The notes under the pieces were generated by a model, which saw only the letters and a program-made list of their open reading frames with translations, did not search any database and was not told where the DNA came from. Positions 13,401 through 25,054 of a stretch of 64,000 nucleotides of DNA are shown in pieces. Both the position numbers and the translations under genes were made by a program. The stretch's first letter is position 1, and the number at the start of each line of letters is the position of its first letter. The DNA is from Conus ventricosus (lineage: Eukaryota > Mollusca > Gastropoda > Neogastropoda > Conidae), in NCBI GenBank assembly GCA_018398815.1, contig CM031609.1, forward strand, positions 31,827,799 to 31,891,798, given 5' to 3'.

Positions 13401-14129
13401 CAAACAAATCTTTTGGCATTTAAAACATTTATTAATTTCATTTTCATCCACACCCTTGACAGTACTTGAAGGAGATGAGATTATCCCCTAGTTTTTCTAT
13501 GAAAGGGTCTGAATACACATTGCTCTGACTTGGATCTGAAACACTGTCACTCTACGATAAAAGGACTTAAATTAAACTGACTAACAATAGAACTGATAAG
13601 TTTAGATCGTGCATAAAACTGTTCTCAAAAGTCCAACAGATTTATCTCTGAAATCGCTGTATCAGCGTCTTCAGAGTTTCCGTATCTATGTCATATCATC
13701 TCCGAACTCTTTTAAAACTTGAATAACAAATAAATAAATATTCTATAAGAGAATTCGAAAAATCAGGAATTGCTAGTAGCTATGGTATGGATGTACACAG
13801 TACAATATTTGTCGTAGGTTTATCAAGAGAAAACTGGCTTTCACTCACCGGTACAGCCTCAGCCACATCCTCCATATCAAAAGCCTTCTTCTTTTTTTTC
13901 TTCTTTTTCAACCCACCAAAGTCCAGGTCCAGGGACATTTCTGCAACAGGTACTGTTCTTTTTGACATCAATGTCAAGTTTTACTTCAATGTTCTACCAA
14001 GAAAATCCTATCAACAGGCATCTCTTTCAGAAACTCAAAAGATCTTCTTTTTTTTTTTTGAGGCTAATTCAAACAACTACCACCATCAAGCAAATTTCTT
14101 GGCAATTTCCAATATTCATTTTCCAAATA

Positions 14130-14204
<75 letters not shown>

Positions 14205-14531
14205 TGTGCACGCGTGCATGCACATGCCCATTTGAAAAATAATGATGATAAAAAAACATCAGAGAAACTGATCGTAAAACTGCTTCAATTTACATCTACA
14301 ACTCATGTCACAGTATGGCCTTCTCACAGTTAAAACATATCAAAACCTTACACAAAAGAAAAAAAAATTACAAGAATATTTTCAGTCACATACGCCAGTT
14401 ACATAGCAATCTCAAACCATCAATAACGCATCAAGATTTGAGCAAAAAGAACTGCGAGAACACTCTACAATGTAACCAAATCAAATTACATATTTAGACA
14501 ACACTGTGGCAATCAATGATGTTTTTGTGCG

Positions 14532-14577
<46 letters not shown>

Positions 14578-16161
14578 GTGTGTGTGTGTGTGTGCTTCAA
14601 ATCAATATGATCTTACTTACTGGCAATGAAACAACTAAAAAAACATTTACATGCCTAACCTCTAGTGTAAAACTGTATTTTCAAACACAGCACTGTACAG
14701 ACAAAAAAGAAAGTACTGAACTTACTTTGTTTCTTGATTGAAAGTGCTTTCATTTTCATTGACAGAATCTCATCACAACACTCAGAAAGAACTAGAATAC
14801 TGTGATACCATGACTGGTTTTATAGGCGCCAATGAATCTGATGAAATCTCACATCTTGCCTATATATAGAGCCCAATCATAGAATCCATACATACTAAGA
14901 GGGAAGTACCTGAATGATGCAATCAAACATCTTTCTGCCCTGAAAACCGTTTTAAAGGTAATTTTTTCACTCATACTTCCAGCTAGACCACAATGAAGGT
15001 ATGTTAAAATAGAAAGCATGAATTTCTGGAAGATTGCCTGCTATAAACAGTTCATAATGAAGGAATCTTAGAATATTTAACAGTATAAGGGAAGAATCTG
15101 AAGGATGCAATCAAATATTTTCTGTTTTTACAAGGGTTTTCAAGTTGCTGTTACCACTGGCATTTATGGTACTACAGGTAGCATTTTTTCCTTCCGTAGA
15201 ACTTTATTTGTCAATTTATTTATCCTATAAAAAAAAAAACCCCACTAAAGTTACAAGAAATAGAAAGAAAAAAAAAGAAAATTACAGGCAAGTGCCAAAT
15301 TATTACTGATACACAGATAAAGAAAATTAGTGGCACATACCAAAGTCTTACTAATACACAGATTAAAGAGAATTACCAGCAAGCATCAAATTAACAGTGA
15401 TGGATGTGCATGTGTATGAATTTATCCCAATATCTTTGCTGGTTTCTCTTTTGGACTCTTTTAATGTGCAAATAATTATCTTTCTTTATGACTAAAATAA
15501 CCCTTCCACTACCCATTCATCCATAAAAATTCCACATCCCCCACTCCTCTCTCCATCCCTCTTCAAGGTACATGTACTCACAGACACAAATAAACCAGAC
15601 CTCCACTTTACCTTCTTCCACAGCTGGAGCAGGCGTTTCTTCTGCCTTTGGCTCTGGCGCTGTGGAAGGGGAGCCATCCGCGACACCATCCTCATTCAGT
15701 GCAGCGTCCAAGTCAAAAGGAGTCTTCTTCTTCTTCTTTTTCTTTTTGGTCAGATCAAATGGGATCTGAAAGCAAAATCAAATTGAAATAATTACTAAGA
15801 GAAAAAAAAACTGCCTTTGAAAGAACTGGCATTCTGTAAATCAGCAAAATTAAAATTTCAACATACCAATCCTCATATAACAAGCGAACCACTGAGTATT
15901 ATTCTGTTCAACTGGATTCTGATCAGTCAAACAATAATTTATATCAAGGTTTATATTGTAAAAGAAAAAAAACAATCCTAAGACCTTGACCCAACTAAAG
16001 CTACTTCATCAACAATATTTGGCCTATACAATGTTGAACTGTTACAATGGTGCCAAAACACATTCTCCAGCTTCATTACTAACTAAGGTAATGTTGTTGT
16101 TCTTCAAATTCAAAGTCTTCCCACTTAAAAGTGATTGCAGACAGATTGTGTAATGAATCTG

Positions 16162-16229
<68 letters not shown>

Positions 16230-18857
16230 CTGCACACGCATGTCATGTGTGTGCACACATGACAACATTAACCAAGGTAATAAAAGCCAGTGAGTGTCCT
16301 TATCACTGTCACTCCTATGAATTTCTTTTCTTCTAGTGGCATTATTCCCATACCACAGAATTTGGCTCTTTCATACAGTGATACACTAACACACCCAGCA
16401 GTCATGACACCCCAACAAAAATACACCCGAAGGAGCGAGTAGGACCCAGAGAAGTACTGTCCTCAACTGCCCAACAAACCAGCTGCGAGCAATCCTGGAC
16501 CAACCCTTGGAAGCCTGCACTGTGTTCACATACGGTGCAGGTACACACAGGGCATTTCATCAACACATGAAGGGTAAGTAACACATTTCCATACCACAGA
16601 TTCTGGCTCTTTCACACAGTGATACACAAACACACCCAACACTCATGCTATCCCAGCATAGTGGTCCATAGGGAGGAGCTATCAATATCAGGTCTAAGTA
16701 ATGAAACACACAACCTAGGATGAAACTACACTGCTGCTGTTTGGAATGGTTGTGTTCTGATCTAACATACATAGGATATCACCTTCTCCACACTCTTGTC
16801 TTACCCTACTTAAGATTACAGTAACTACCAGTTGCAGGCTCAGCATGAGTAAACATCCTCACCTGCAGGAAACTTATACCATCTCTATCAAGCACCAGTC
16901 CCACAAATTTATCAAGACCTGTTCACCCTAAAATCACTATCAATATACTTTTCAACTAAAATTAGTATGTTTTGTACAGAGCATGTTTACACATCTTCAA
17001 CTTTTTTCTTTTTTTAAAAGTAGGAAGGAGGGAAGAAGGTGTATTTTTCTACTACCATCATACAAAAGACGGTACAGAAATGCCAGCTGATCTTTCTGTA
17101 CATTACTACAGTAAAAACGATTTCTCCTAATTAATACAAAACACTTTCAAATCTGTTTCATAACATCCTTTTGCACAATCATTCTCTCTTGCCAGTTGCT
17201 TTTTTCCCCTCCCTCAATACTTCAGGGCCTGTAGTCCCCTTATTAGCATGTTGTCAAGGTAAGGTAATGTTGCTTATAGCCCAGCCAACCGCAAAGGACC
17301 ACATCAGGGCTGTCACCATGCTGTTGTTGAAGATTCAGACAAAGCCAGATACAATTTTGTAAAAGAGAATAAGCGAAAGTTGTCAATTTTTTTTGTCAAA
17401 GCACACTAAGAAAATACAATGGTTACAACCACTAGTGCAATTACAAAGTTTCAACACCAACCACCAAAGTAAAGAGTTGTACTAACTTGTAGCTGGCTAA
17501 ATAAAAACCCATTGAGTAACACCGAGGGTTTCTTTTTTTACCAGAAAATGAACTGAATTTACTAGGACTGGAGTCTACCTACATACTGCTTACTAGTATT
17601 ACTACACAAACTGGTTTCAAAAGCAATCAGGTCATGACCAGGTCACAGGAGAAAAAAAACAAAACCGTTGGCATTTTTCATGCCTTTTTGGGGCCTGGGG
17701 AGAAGTAGGGATGGGGGTGATGTTTTTCTTTTCCATCGCCTCTTCTGTGCCTTGTCATAACCTCATCTGTCACATTATTCACAAGCTGCTCATTTTAGCT
17801 CCCACATACAGTGATCAATACACATCCGCCCCCAGATTGGTCCTGCCACAGACCCAACATTGACCAACAGTCCAGAAAGACCTGCCAATATCTTATCATT
17901 GTAGACAACTAACCAGAGGAGATACTATACTGCTGCTAAGTCATTCTGATAATGTTCTTCTGATCTAACTGATGATAAAAGCTAGGTCGTACAGCCAATC
18001 AAGTCCGACAGTAGCCATGAACTTGTGAACACCAAAGGCTTTGACAAAACCTCGTCCTTGCAAAGACCAGAGAAATTTTGAAATGGAGGTCAGAGAACTT
18101 AATTAATATTTTGTTTTTTTGTTTTAAAGGCAATTAAAAAAATTCAAATGATGCTCAACTGATATTCTATTCTGGTCTGAAAGTATTAGTCAAATGCCAC
18201 AGCTGTGCTCAATCTGGTTTGTTTTGTGAGTGCAGCAACCTACACCAACATTAATCTCATGGAAAAAGTTGCTATTGTTTGCCAGTTCAATGAATGATTA
18301 ATGGTAATCCCATATCTTTACAGGTTTTGATCGCTCATTCAAGACTGGACATCAACTTCATCCTCTAAAAATAAAGATGCGTTTTGTATACGTTGTGTGT
18401 GTGTGTGTGTATGTGCCTATGTGTGATGAGAGTTGTGTGTGTGTGTGTTTGTGTGTGCGCGTGTGTGTATGTGTACGCGCACACGCTTGTACATTTTTGT
18501 ATTTTGGAGGCTTTCTTTTCTTTCTTCTTCTTTTTTCTTAAGAGGTAGGAACGCGTTGTTTTGTCTTGTAATTTGTCTGTTTCATTCAGCACGAAATCTT
18601 TTTAAGTTTGTACAGAAAAAAAGTTAAGGAATGGTAGAATAAAGATATATGCTGGTCAGGTTAATGTAACCACAACTATATATGATATATGCTGTTGTTT
18701 AACCTTCCCTGTCTCTATTTCATAGGAATGCTGTAGGCTACCTTCTTTGTGTGTCTACAAATCCATCAAATGTTCAGTTTGGTTAACAATTTCACTTTTA
18801 AACAAAATGATTCTCAGCCATCCACTCTTTCATTTTTCACTGACCTAGTCAAGACTC

Positions 18858-18888
<31 letters not shown>

Positions 18889-19555
18889 ACACACACACAA
18901 AAGATAGGCCTACTGCTCAAGTTAAATTCAACTTGTTAAAAAAAAAAAAAAAAAGAAGGAAAGGAAAGAAAAGAAATTGTGACTGCAGGCAGAACCTGAA
19001 ACAAACTTAAAAGAAAATATAATATTCTGCCCAATGTGACAAACAAATTACATGACAAAACACAAAAAGGTGACAGTGAAGTTTCATCAGCCAGCCATGA
19101 TTTGCTAGGCCTACTGCCTACTGGATGAGAGCTCGTGAAGTAGGAATTTTAGTTTATCAGCACCCATCTAGTACTGAGATAATCATGGTGGTTGATGAAA
19201 CCTCAACTTTTCACATTTGTTTTTGGAGAATCTGATTCTGAATGTACCCACTCTTCCTCTCTCTCACTTTATAACTAAGTAGCCTAACTTGACCAGTACT
19301 TCGCATCGTAGTCCGAATATCTCAGTAAACCACTGAGCAGTAAATATAGAGAGTAAATATTGGTAAATACAGATATCATCAGCTAAGCCTTTAAATGATT
19401 ATTCTAAAGTGATTTTTGCCATGATCCAAGTGAAGTTTTAAGAAAAACACCCGTAATTCACATGTGTCAAGACGACGCCATGTTGAGATTTCAGCACAGC
19501 TGTGTATGACAGCCAGGAAACCGGTAACACAACTTACCAATTCATCATCCGCCAT
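3388..19555 (-). CDS. EIF2S2: eIF2 beta subunit gene (EIF2S2), 5' and middle exons
   Basis: Eukaryotic initiation factor 2 subunit beta, part of the GTP-binding complex that carries initiator tRNA to the 40S ribosome. Seven exons join in phase on the minus strand: 19538-19555, 15612-15765, 13849-13940, 12238-12386, 10478-10557, 5042-5190, 3388-3444. Each is bounded by AG and GT. The protein starts MADDEL and carries three polylysine blocks (exons 2, 3 and 4), the K-boxes that in this family bind eIF5 and eIF2B epsilon. It then has [16 protein letters not shown] and the conserved core [16 protein letters not shown] through [19 protein letters not shown]. The C-terminal domain with the Cys4 zinc ribbon is not in the window and should lie to the left. 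Exon 4 needs one base fewer to stay in frame. Introns hold a piggyBac element, a SINE and many tandem repeats. Confidence 0.93.
3818..4125. repeat. Diverged tandem duplication, about 155-bp unit
   Basis: Two copies sharing CCAAGAAAATGTTCAAAAG, CAGATRYTGACATTG and TTTTCTTCCCCTGA in the same order. Lies between EIF2S2 exons 7 and 6. The rest of the intron to 5041 shows only (CA)n runs at 4413-4441 and 4690-4708. Confidence 0.75.
5042..5190 (-). CDS. EIF2S2: EIF2S2 exon 6 (conserved core)
   Basis: Encodes [16 protein letters not shown], then [20 protein letters not shown] and [13 protein letters not shown]. Acceptor AACAG, donor GTAAGT. Nearly identical to the human core of eIF2 beta, so orthology is secure. 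Confidence 0.97.
5972..6381 (-). mobile_element. tRNA-headed SINE, full length with 12-bp target duplication
   Basis: On the minus strand it starts at 6381 with a tRNA-like head: A box TAGCTCAGTTGGTAGAGC (6369-6352) and B box GGTTCGAATT (6325-6316). A roughly 300-bp body follows, ending in a run of about four AAAG units (5991-5972). The direct repeat CAATCTTTGTTC flanks it exactly (5960-5971 and 6382-6393). The head-body-tail order, pol III boxes and perfect duplication make this a recent SINE. The body (GGCCAGTTTGGCCGTTGGTA, then ATGGCTGCCTTAATGGCGGG) resembles SINEs I recall from molluscs. A 5' portion of a second copy lies at about 55650-55925. Confidence 0.92.
7048..7105 (-). repeat. tRNA-like SINE head fragment
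   Basis: On the minus strand it reads TGGCCAAGTGATAAAGG then GGTCCGGGATTTGATT, i.e. degenerate A- and B-box sequences about 30 bp apart. It does not fold as a functional tRNA. Between 6394 and 7211 nothing else is recognised. Confidence 0.4.
7212..10192 (+). mobile_element. piggyBac DNA transposon with TTAA target duplication
   Basis: Bounded by TTAA at 7212-7215 and 10189-10192. The left end reads TTAACCTTTCTATCCCG and the right end, read inward, TTAACCTTCATTGTCCTG. The TTAA duplication and CCYT termini are hallmarks of piggyBac. It encodes one transposase at about 7470-9220 on the plus strand, antisense to EIF2S2, in whose fifth intron it sits. About 970 bp of 3' sequence after the stop shows no gene. 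Confidence 0.88.
7526..9220 (+). pseudogene. piggyBac transposase, complete but frame-broken
   Basis: DDE/D transposase of the piggyBac family. The N-terminus is acidic with repeated SDSD motifs. Catalytic aspartates are in VDEAMIKF (Asp codon at 8202), IYFDNYFTS (8444) and NGVDKHDQ (8795). A C-terminal Cys-rich domain (CKKDCVCC, then CVMCKVALC and CFFSFH) resembles the family's cross-brace zinc finger. The reading frame breaks at least four times: near 7540, at a C7 run at 7756-7762, near 8030, near 8105 and near 8305. The last 301 codons (8315-9220) are intact, and all three catalytic residues survive. No introns. Either a recently dead copy or a live copy with sequencing indels. Confidence 0.9.
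10478..10557 (-). CDS. EIF2S2: EIF2S2 exon 5
   Basis: Encodes [16 protein letters not shown] and [11 protein letters not shown], matching the conserved segment (GPAWAGSERDYTYEE in vertebrates) that opens the folded domain. Starts with two bases completing a split Asp and ends in phase 0 before GTGAG. Confidence 0.95.
11858..12071. repeat. R1 dispersed repeat flanked by 48-bp direct repeats
   Basis: A 118-bp R1 copy (11906-12023: GAAACACCTGAAGGTGCTGG through GTTGACGATGGGTACA) lies between two 48-bp direct repeats (11858-11905 and 12024-12071, one mismatch) reading GTGTTGGTTGTTTGTTTTCT and onward. Other R1 copies lie at 16415-16544, 38088-38207 and 38570-38690. EIF2S2 intron 4. The remainder of 10558-11857 shows no gene. 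Confidence 0.8.
12238..12386 (-). CDS. EIF2S2: EIF2S2 exon 4 (third K-box), one-base frame conflict
   Basis: Encodes [20 protein letters not shown] followed by [12 protein letters not shown]. The upstream exon ends in phase 0 and the downstream exon requires one leftover base, but this exon is 149 bases where 148 would fit. Removing one C from the C8 run (plus strand 12358-12365) gives a continuous frame beginning [11 protein letters not shown] and exactly 49 codons plus one base. As written, the frame entering from the acceptor hits TGA about 22 codons in. Either a homopolymer error or a real frameshift. Confidence 0.88.
12527..12612. repeat. (GTGC)n/(GT)n low-complexity tract
   Basis: Alternating GTGCGTGC and GTATGTGTGTGC, purine-pyrimidine alternating. 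Confidence 0.8.
12764..13122. repeat. Two-copy tandem duplication, 180-bp unit
   Basis: Copies start at 12764 and 12944 with AATAAACTTCAAAGCAGATC and end with TTGTTAGTGTTTCATCATGT. Similarity is roughly 90 percent by eye. In EIF2S2 intron 3; nothing else recognised between 12387 and 13848. Confidence 0.85.
13849..13940 (-). CDS. EIF2S2: EIF2S2 exon 3 (second K-box)
   Basis: Completes the split Glu codon, then [20 protein letters not shown] and [10 protein letters not shown]. Donor GTGAGT, ending in phase 0. Corresponds to the second lysine-rich box of the family. Confidence 0.92.
14130..14199. repeat. (GT)n microsatellite
   Basis: About 70 bp of GT followed by GCGCGTGCACGCGTGCATGC, a Z-DNA-prone end. 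A second tract is at 14537-14595. From 13941 to 15611 no gene is seen; 14937-15130 and 15290-15390 contain faint, diverged tandem repeats. Confidence 0.95.
15612..15765 (-). CDS. EIF2S2: EIF2S2 exon 2 (first K-box)
   Basis: Begins [19 protein letters not shown] and continues with an acidic and Pro/Ala-rich linker ending AVEE plus one base of a split codon. Acceptor TTTCAG and donor GTAAAG. The lysine block with a following PFDLD matches the first K-box of eIF2 beta. Confidence 0.92.
16163..16227. repeat. (GT)n microsatellite
   Basis: About 65 bp of uninterrupted GT in EIF2S2 intron 1. Confidence 0.95.
16415..16544 (+). repeat. R1 dispersed repeat, diverged copy
   Basis: Shares ACACCCGAAGGAG, AGGACCCAGAGAAG and CCAACCCTTGGAAGCCTGCA with the 11.9 and 38 kb copies, but is longer in the middle by about 15 bp. 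Confidence 0.65.
16640..16900 (+). repeat. R2 dispersed repeat
   Basis: Contains GGTCCATAGGGAGGAGC, ACTACACTGCTGCTG, GTTCTGATCTAACA and GGCTCAGCATGAGTAAACAT in the order seen in other R2 copies (17770-17965, 30360-30535, 35060-35230, 59925-60245). No ORF. Confidence 0.6.
17253..17322 (-). repeat. Copy of the LINE/SINE shared 3' tail
   Basis: On the minus strand: GGTGACAGCCCTGATGTGG, TCCTTTGCGGTTGGCTGGGC and TATAAGCAACATTACCTTACC. Pentamer tail (TTACC)n. The upstream part differs from the LINE at 39.4 kb. Confidence 0.8.
17770..17965 (+). repeat. R2 dispersed repeat, diverged copy
   Basis: Recognised from GACAACTAACCAGAGGAGAT, ACTATACTGCTGCTAAGTCA and TTCTTCTGATCTAAC. The rest of EIF2S2 intron 1 (15766-19537) also holds (GT)n at 18395-18480, a C17/(CA)n tract at 18857-18900 and an A18 run near 18938. 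No gene is seen there. Confidence 0.55.
19538..19555 (-). CDS. EIF2S2: EIF2S2 exon 1 (start codon)
   Basis: Six codons, MADDEL, followed by a GTAAGT donor. The start is chosen because exon 2 continues in phase 0 with IPFDLTKKK, giving the usual short acidic start followed by a first lysine block. The 5' UTR and promoter should lie just above 19555; no TATA box is evident. Confidence 0.85.
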
Positions 19556-20680
19556 GTTGTTCGTGATTTCAAGAAATTCAAATGCCAAAACAAAGAAAAC
19601 TGTAAATGCAAAATGATCGCTATGTATACGTTTTCCACAGGCAGATCGGTTTAATACTTCCGAACGTAAACCGCCACACTTCTAGCAAACGTGCAAATCT
19701 TGCATCAGCTGCGAATGATCTTCTGTTGAGAATGTCTTATTTTACAAGAGAGCTGTGTAAGGGAGATAACTGTATACTAAAAAGTTTTTTCTTTTGGTGT
19801 TTAAAAAAGAAAAAAAAAAGGGGGAGGGGCGATAAAACTGAGAAGAACAAGAACAAGAACAAGAACAAGAAAGACAGAAGACAAAAAGATGAGCGGAAAA
19901 GAAGAACAGCATGCATGATGCATTGTGGTCATGTTTTTGGTGGGGTTGTGTGTTGTTCTTGTTGTTTTTTCAACGTCTGGAAAGGAATCTTTGTCACTTA
20001 TTTGTGTGTGAGGTTGTTTTTTTTTTTGTTTTTTTTGGGGGGGGTGGTGGTCATGTTTTGTGTGTTTATTTGTTCTTTGGATCAGAGATCCCCCCCCCCC
20101 CCCTTCCCCTTTGACTTTGTCTTTTCCCTCTTCTCCCCTTCTGCCTTCCAGCCGAAATCACAAATTAAGATCATAGGGATAATGATAATGTGGCGACTTA
20201 AATGGCGCAGTTCCCTTCTTTAAGAACAAGCTTACCACGTTTTACAATGGAAAGTTAACAAGCAAAATGGAAAGACAATGATTTGAAGTTATCTGTACAT
20301 CGAATACACACCCGATACACATACGCTCAAAAAAGCTTGAAGAAGAAGAAAAAAGAAAAAGAATAGAAGAGAAAAGAAAAGGAGAAGAAGAAGGAAGAAA
20401 GAAAATAAACAAAATTTGAAAAGAGGGGAAACTGAATCACTGATAATCAATGAATGATAGACCAGCAGAAGATTCCAACATCGATGGTGGATGACTTTTG
20501 GTCGTTGGAAAACGGTATCTGTTTGGTGAATGAAGGGCCTCACATTATAGTTCATTCAGTTTCAGTTTATGCTCAGTCATCCAAGAGGTAGGTTGATCAA
20601 TGCGGCTATACGTACACTAAGTCTTTTTCCGTTATACTACATGCTTCTGTAATTTTATCTTTCTTTGTTGTCATCCATTG

Positions 20681-21073
<393 letters not shown>

Positions 21074-21410
21074 TGCGCGCGTGCGCGAGAGACAGAGAGA
21101 CTTGCGTGCATGAGACAGAGAGACATTTTAATGTGTCTCTTTCTATTCCTGCTTTTATTTTATTCATTTTTTGGGTCTTGTTTGTCTCATAGAGACATTA
21201 TAACATAGAACCCCTACACCAATTGTTTCATTCAGGTGAGCGCATCACCATACAGTTGCAAATACCTACGTTTGTATTCTTTAAAATGCCCACCTCTAAA
21301 ACAGGTAATCAAACACACATTAGAAATGTAAGGTACTTGAACTACTTGTGAAGCGACGCTACTATGTCACTAACAAGACTGTTACATCTGTATAGACATT
21401 TTTGAGTGTA

Positions 21411-21421
21411 TGTGTGGCGAG

Positions 21422-21501
<80 letters not shown>

Positions 21502-21947
21502 TTCTTTTTCTCTTTTCGACGTTTTTTTTCCTCTCATTTTATTTTTTCTACATTTGATAACTTTTCGTGTGTATTGTGTAATACTTTTGTTTGTTTTAGG
21601 TTCTTTTGTGTTATTTCTTTTCCCCTTTTCATTCACAAATGCCATACAGGACTAACAGCATCTAATATGCTATTTTCTTGTTGTTAAACTTGTTATTGTT
21701 GTTGCAGACTACTTTAATAAAAATTTGAATTCCTTTGCTTATTTCACTGCTGATGTCAGTACTTGCTTCTAGGTGGTGATGGTTGTTGTTTGGTTGGTTG
21801 GTTGGTTGGTTGGTTTGTTGTTGTTTGTTTGTGTAACCATGTCTTGATGCATACGTTGTATCATTTAGTACTAGCATAGTTAGAATCGTAACGGCAAGGA
21901 TGAAAAATGCCTAACTAAACCAATACTTCTACCGTTGTGAAATAAAG

Positions 21948-22007
<60 letters not shown>

Positions 22008-22110
22008 TAATAATAATGATGACGATAATAATGATGATGATGATACTACTACTACTTCTGCTAATTATTATTATTATTATTATTATTATAAAAATGATAA
22101 TAATAATAAT
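21411..22110. repeat. (GA)n, (CT)n and (ATG/ATT)n tracts
   Basis: (GA)n at 21411-21500, (TTGG)n near 21790-21815, (CT)n at 21951-22003 and ATG/ATT trinucleotides 22010-22110. The intergenic stretch 19556-22130 otherwise shows no gene; the single ORF near 19606-20223 is low-complexity and unsupported. Confidence 0.9.
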
Positions 22111-22139
22111 TTCCTTAAAGTTTCATAAAAAAAAAAGTT

Positions 22140-22790
22140 TGATACCCAGATGCAACCCATTGCTCTCTACGATGTCAAACTGTGGGGATTGGATGCTGCC
22201 GCTGTTTACATTGAAAAACTTCATCTGTATGCCCTAAAAAAAAGGTTTTTAGGAGTTCATATTAAAACAACTTATGATTTCGTTTATGGATATACCGGAC
22301 GTTATCCGATTCACATAAATCCGTGTGTGGGGTGAATCAGATACTGCCTAAAGATATCACTGAAAGCTCATGAAATGTTATTTTGGTTAGATTCGTGTGG
22401 TAAAATCACGTGGGTTTCAGATGTTTGTAAGATACTATTTCTAAATGGCTTTGGATTTGTATGGCTGAGCATGACAGACATTAAATAGTAAGCTTACATG
22501 ACGAAGTTCAGATCTGGTGCTCCAGATACAGCAGTCTATCGTCAATGGTATAAAGCAGTTTCTGACAGCAGTCTGATATGCGCACTATGTAAAAAGGCAA
22601 ACGATGACGAAATACACTTTTTGTTCTTCTACCCTGCTCTCCGTTATCTGCGGCAGGAATACATTCCATTTAAGTAGGCCTACCATGCAAATCCATGTCA
22701 GTTTCGTGTGACTGTACTAATGACGAATGAAAATCAAGGTATTGTGAGGACTTTGTGTATGTATTTCCATGGTACCTTTTTTTTTTTTTA
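22140..22790 (+). pseudogene. Decayed LINE reverse transcriptase C-terminus
   Basis: Residual frames read LYDVKLWGLDAAAVYIEKLH then KRFLGVHIKTTYDFVYGYTG and RYPIHIN, the segment after the RT thumb in many LINEs. A zinc-knuckle-like CALCKKANDDEIHFLFFYP follows at about 22575-22640, then RYLRQEYIPFK. Frame breaks and stops throughout. No 5' or 3' ends identified. Confidence 0.7.
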
Positions 22791-23449
22791 GTTAATGAAT
22801 TTATTGAAACGCCGATGTCATAAGAACACTGCCATCCCAGCATGAAGTTGATATTTGCACTTTATGCATCTGTGCGGCGAATTGTACTTCACGTATTTGT
22901 GTACTATGTTGTTGTTATATTTTACTATGCTATGTTTTTGGATGTAATCCCCCTTCAAAAGGGGCTGTGGCCTATCCTGAATAATTTATTATTATTTTTT
23001 TTCTCCATTTTTCTCTCGCTGTTTCTGATTCTGTCTCTGTCTCTCTCATATTAGGCAATGTGAATTGTTCTGTTTTCAAGATTGACTATGATGGTCCCCA
23101 TAAGTACTAGTGAAGGACTACGTAATTTAGCTCACACTTTTACATTCCTATTTTTTTCTTTCTCACCCCCCCTCTGCTATGTCACCCACCCACCCCTTTC
23201 TCTCTCTCCCCCCCCCCCCCCCCCCCCCCTTGTTTTATATTTTCGCTGTCTGGTCAATCAAAGAAATCTTGTTATATGTGAGTAAACATCCTACCAAACC
23301 ATTGCATCCTATATGGTCCGTCATAATCGATGTGTGTATTCCTCGAATGCCTTGCAGATGACAAAAGAGTGCATGTTTGTGACTGTTTTCTTTTCCCTAG
23401 AATATTGAATTGAACTGTTTGAACTGTTTACATCTTTGTTCTTGATACC

Positions 23450-24530
23450 CATCTCTGTATACCGGCTGATAACATCAGGCCTGGACCAAGAACAGCTACA
23501 ACAAGACCTCCTCAAACTCGAACAGTGGGAGAAGAGCTGGGACATGGCCTTTCACCCAGGGAAATGTACCACCCTCCCAGTGACCAGGAAGAAAAAACCC
23601 TTGCCAAACAGCTATCACCTACACGGCCAGAATTTAGCCACAGTCAACTCGGCGAAATATCTTGGCGTTACCATCAGTCACGATCTCAGCTGGGATGAGC
23701 ATATCAATAACATCTGTTCGAAGGCCAACAAGACCCTCGGCTTCCTTCGCCGCAACCTTCGAATCGGTGCCATCCAGCTGAAAGAAACGGCGTACAAGTC
23801 CTTCGTGAGGCCCATACTGGAGTGCGCCTGCACAGTGTGGGATCCACACACAAAACAAAATATCAGCAGGATTGAGGCAGTACAGAGCAGAGCAGCCCGG
23901 TTTGTTCTCAGAAGATACCACAACACTTCAAGTGTAAAATCTATGATAGACAAACTGGGCTGGGATCCACTCCAGCAACGCAGGAAGACCTCCCGCCTCC
24001 CCATGTTGTACAAAATCTTGCATGAGGAGGTCTGTGTGGACGCTGCCAAACTGAAACCTGCACCACCAAGACAAAGAAGAGGACACTCACAGCAACTGAC
24101 CCAGATCTATTGCCGCACCCAATACCGACAACAGGCATTCTTTCCCAATACCATCAGGGACTGGAATGACCTGACTGAGGCAGTAGTATCAGCCAAAACC
24201 CTCAACACATTCGTGTCAAGGGTCCGATCAAATTAGAGTAGGAACCAGAGTAGATAGGTGGATAGGTGGTTTTTTTTTTTTTTTATTTTTTTTTTTAATG
24301 GGCTTGGCTGCACCTTATGTGTAGCCAGGGCTGGCTTACCCCCGAGGGGGGACAGGGTGACCGTGGTAGCCTGCCAGCAGATCCACGCATAGCTATTTTA
24401 GCTTTATTCAAATTACTGTCTGTTGTGTAGTGAGAGTGTGAATGTGTGTGTTTTTTTTTAATTTTTTTTTTTTTTTTGCGTCAACCCCAAAGCGGCAGAG
24501 TAATCAACCTGATGATTGTGGCCGCTCAAC

Positions 24531-24564
<34 letters not shown>

Positions 24565-24566
24565 AC
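23450..24566 (+). mobile_element. 5'-truncated Jockey/CR1-group LINE
   Basis: An ORF to 24236 encodes the C-terminal RT region: LYRLITSGLDQEQLQQDLLK, then WEKSWDMAFHPGKC, KYLGVTISHDLSWDEHINNI and ARFVLRRYHNTSSV, ending WNDLTEAVVSAKTLNTFVSR. The start, just after where the YADD box would be, reflects 5' truncation. A 3' UTR of about 300 bp follows and ends in (GAT)n at 24533-24566. The frame is intact for about 260 codons, so the insertion may be fairly young. Confidence 0.85.
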
Positions 24567-24903
24567 TTCTATCTGCTAGCAATGTTGGAAAATCATTAAA
24601 AAGGAGGGGGAAAAAAGGATATTTTGGACTCAAAATGGGAAACAACTGCGAGTTCCTAATAACCCTATTCGTACATCAATGGTTAGCCTCTCTTGTCAGT
24701 TTTTGTAAACAGTTTTCCTTGTCAGGTGTTGCAGGTTTTCTTTTTATGAATGGTGACGATGAATTCTTTAAAAAAAAAAAAACCAACAGGAAATGTTTTT
24801 TCAATTAGTAAATTGGTAAATCCACCCTCGTTAATTCATGAATCAAAGAAAAATTGTCATTGTTTCGTTCTTTTTTTGAACCAGCTTTTTACTCGCTCCG
24901 GCC

Positions 24904-24985
24904 TATAAATGTTTACGCATGCGCTGGAATTGTTTCATTGGCGATAGGCTAGGCCTTGGTGAGAGTCTCTGGTCGAGCGGCAAAG
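24904..24985 (+). promoter_or_regulatory. Putative HSBP1 core promoter and 5' UTR
   Basis: TATAAAT at 24904-24910 and GCATGCGC, an NRF1-like palindrome core, at 24917-24924 lie 60-80 bp before the ATG, whose context is AAAGATGG. Inferred from position and motif only. Confidence 0.4.
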
Positions 24986-25054
24986 ATGGCTGATACAGGA
25001 AAAGATCTTGGAAACACAGGAGAACCTAGAAGTATTCAGGATCTCACGACATTT
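24986..25054 (+). CDS. HSBP1: HSBP1 exon 1
   Basis: 23 codons from ATG, ending LTTF in phase 0 before GTGAGT. The N-terminal part is variable in the family; SIQDLT aligns with the human TVQDLT. Confidence 0.9.

Noticed and set aside
19606..20223. 205-codon plus-strand ORF upstream of EIF2S2
   Set aside because: Lys/Asn repeats followed by Phe/Gly/Pro homopolymers from A-, T-, G- and C-runs; no domain or splice support.
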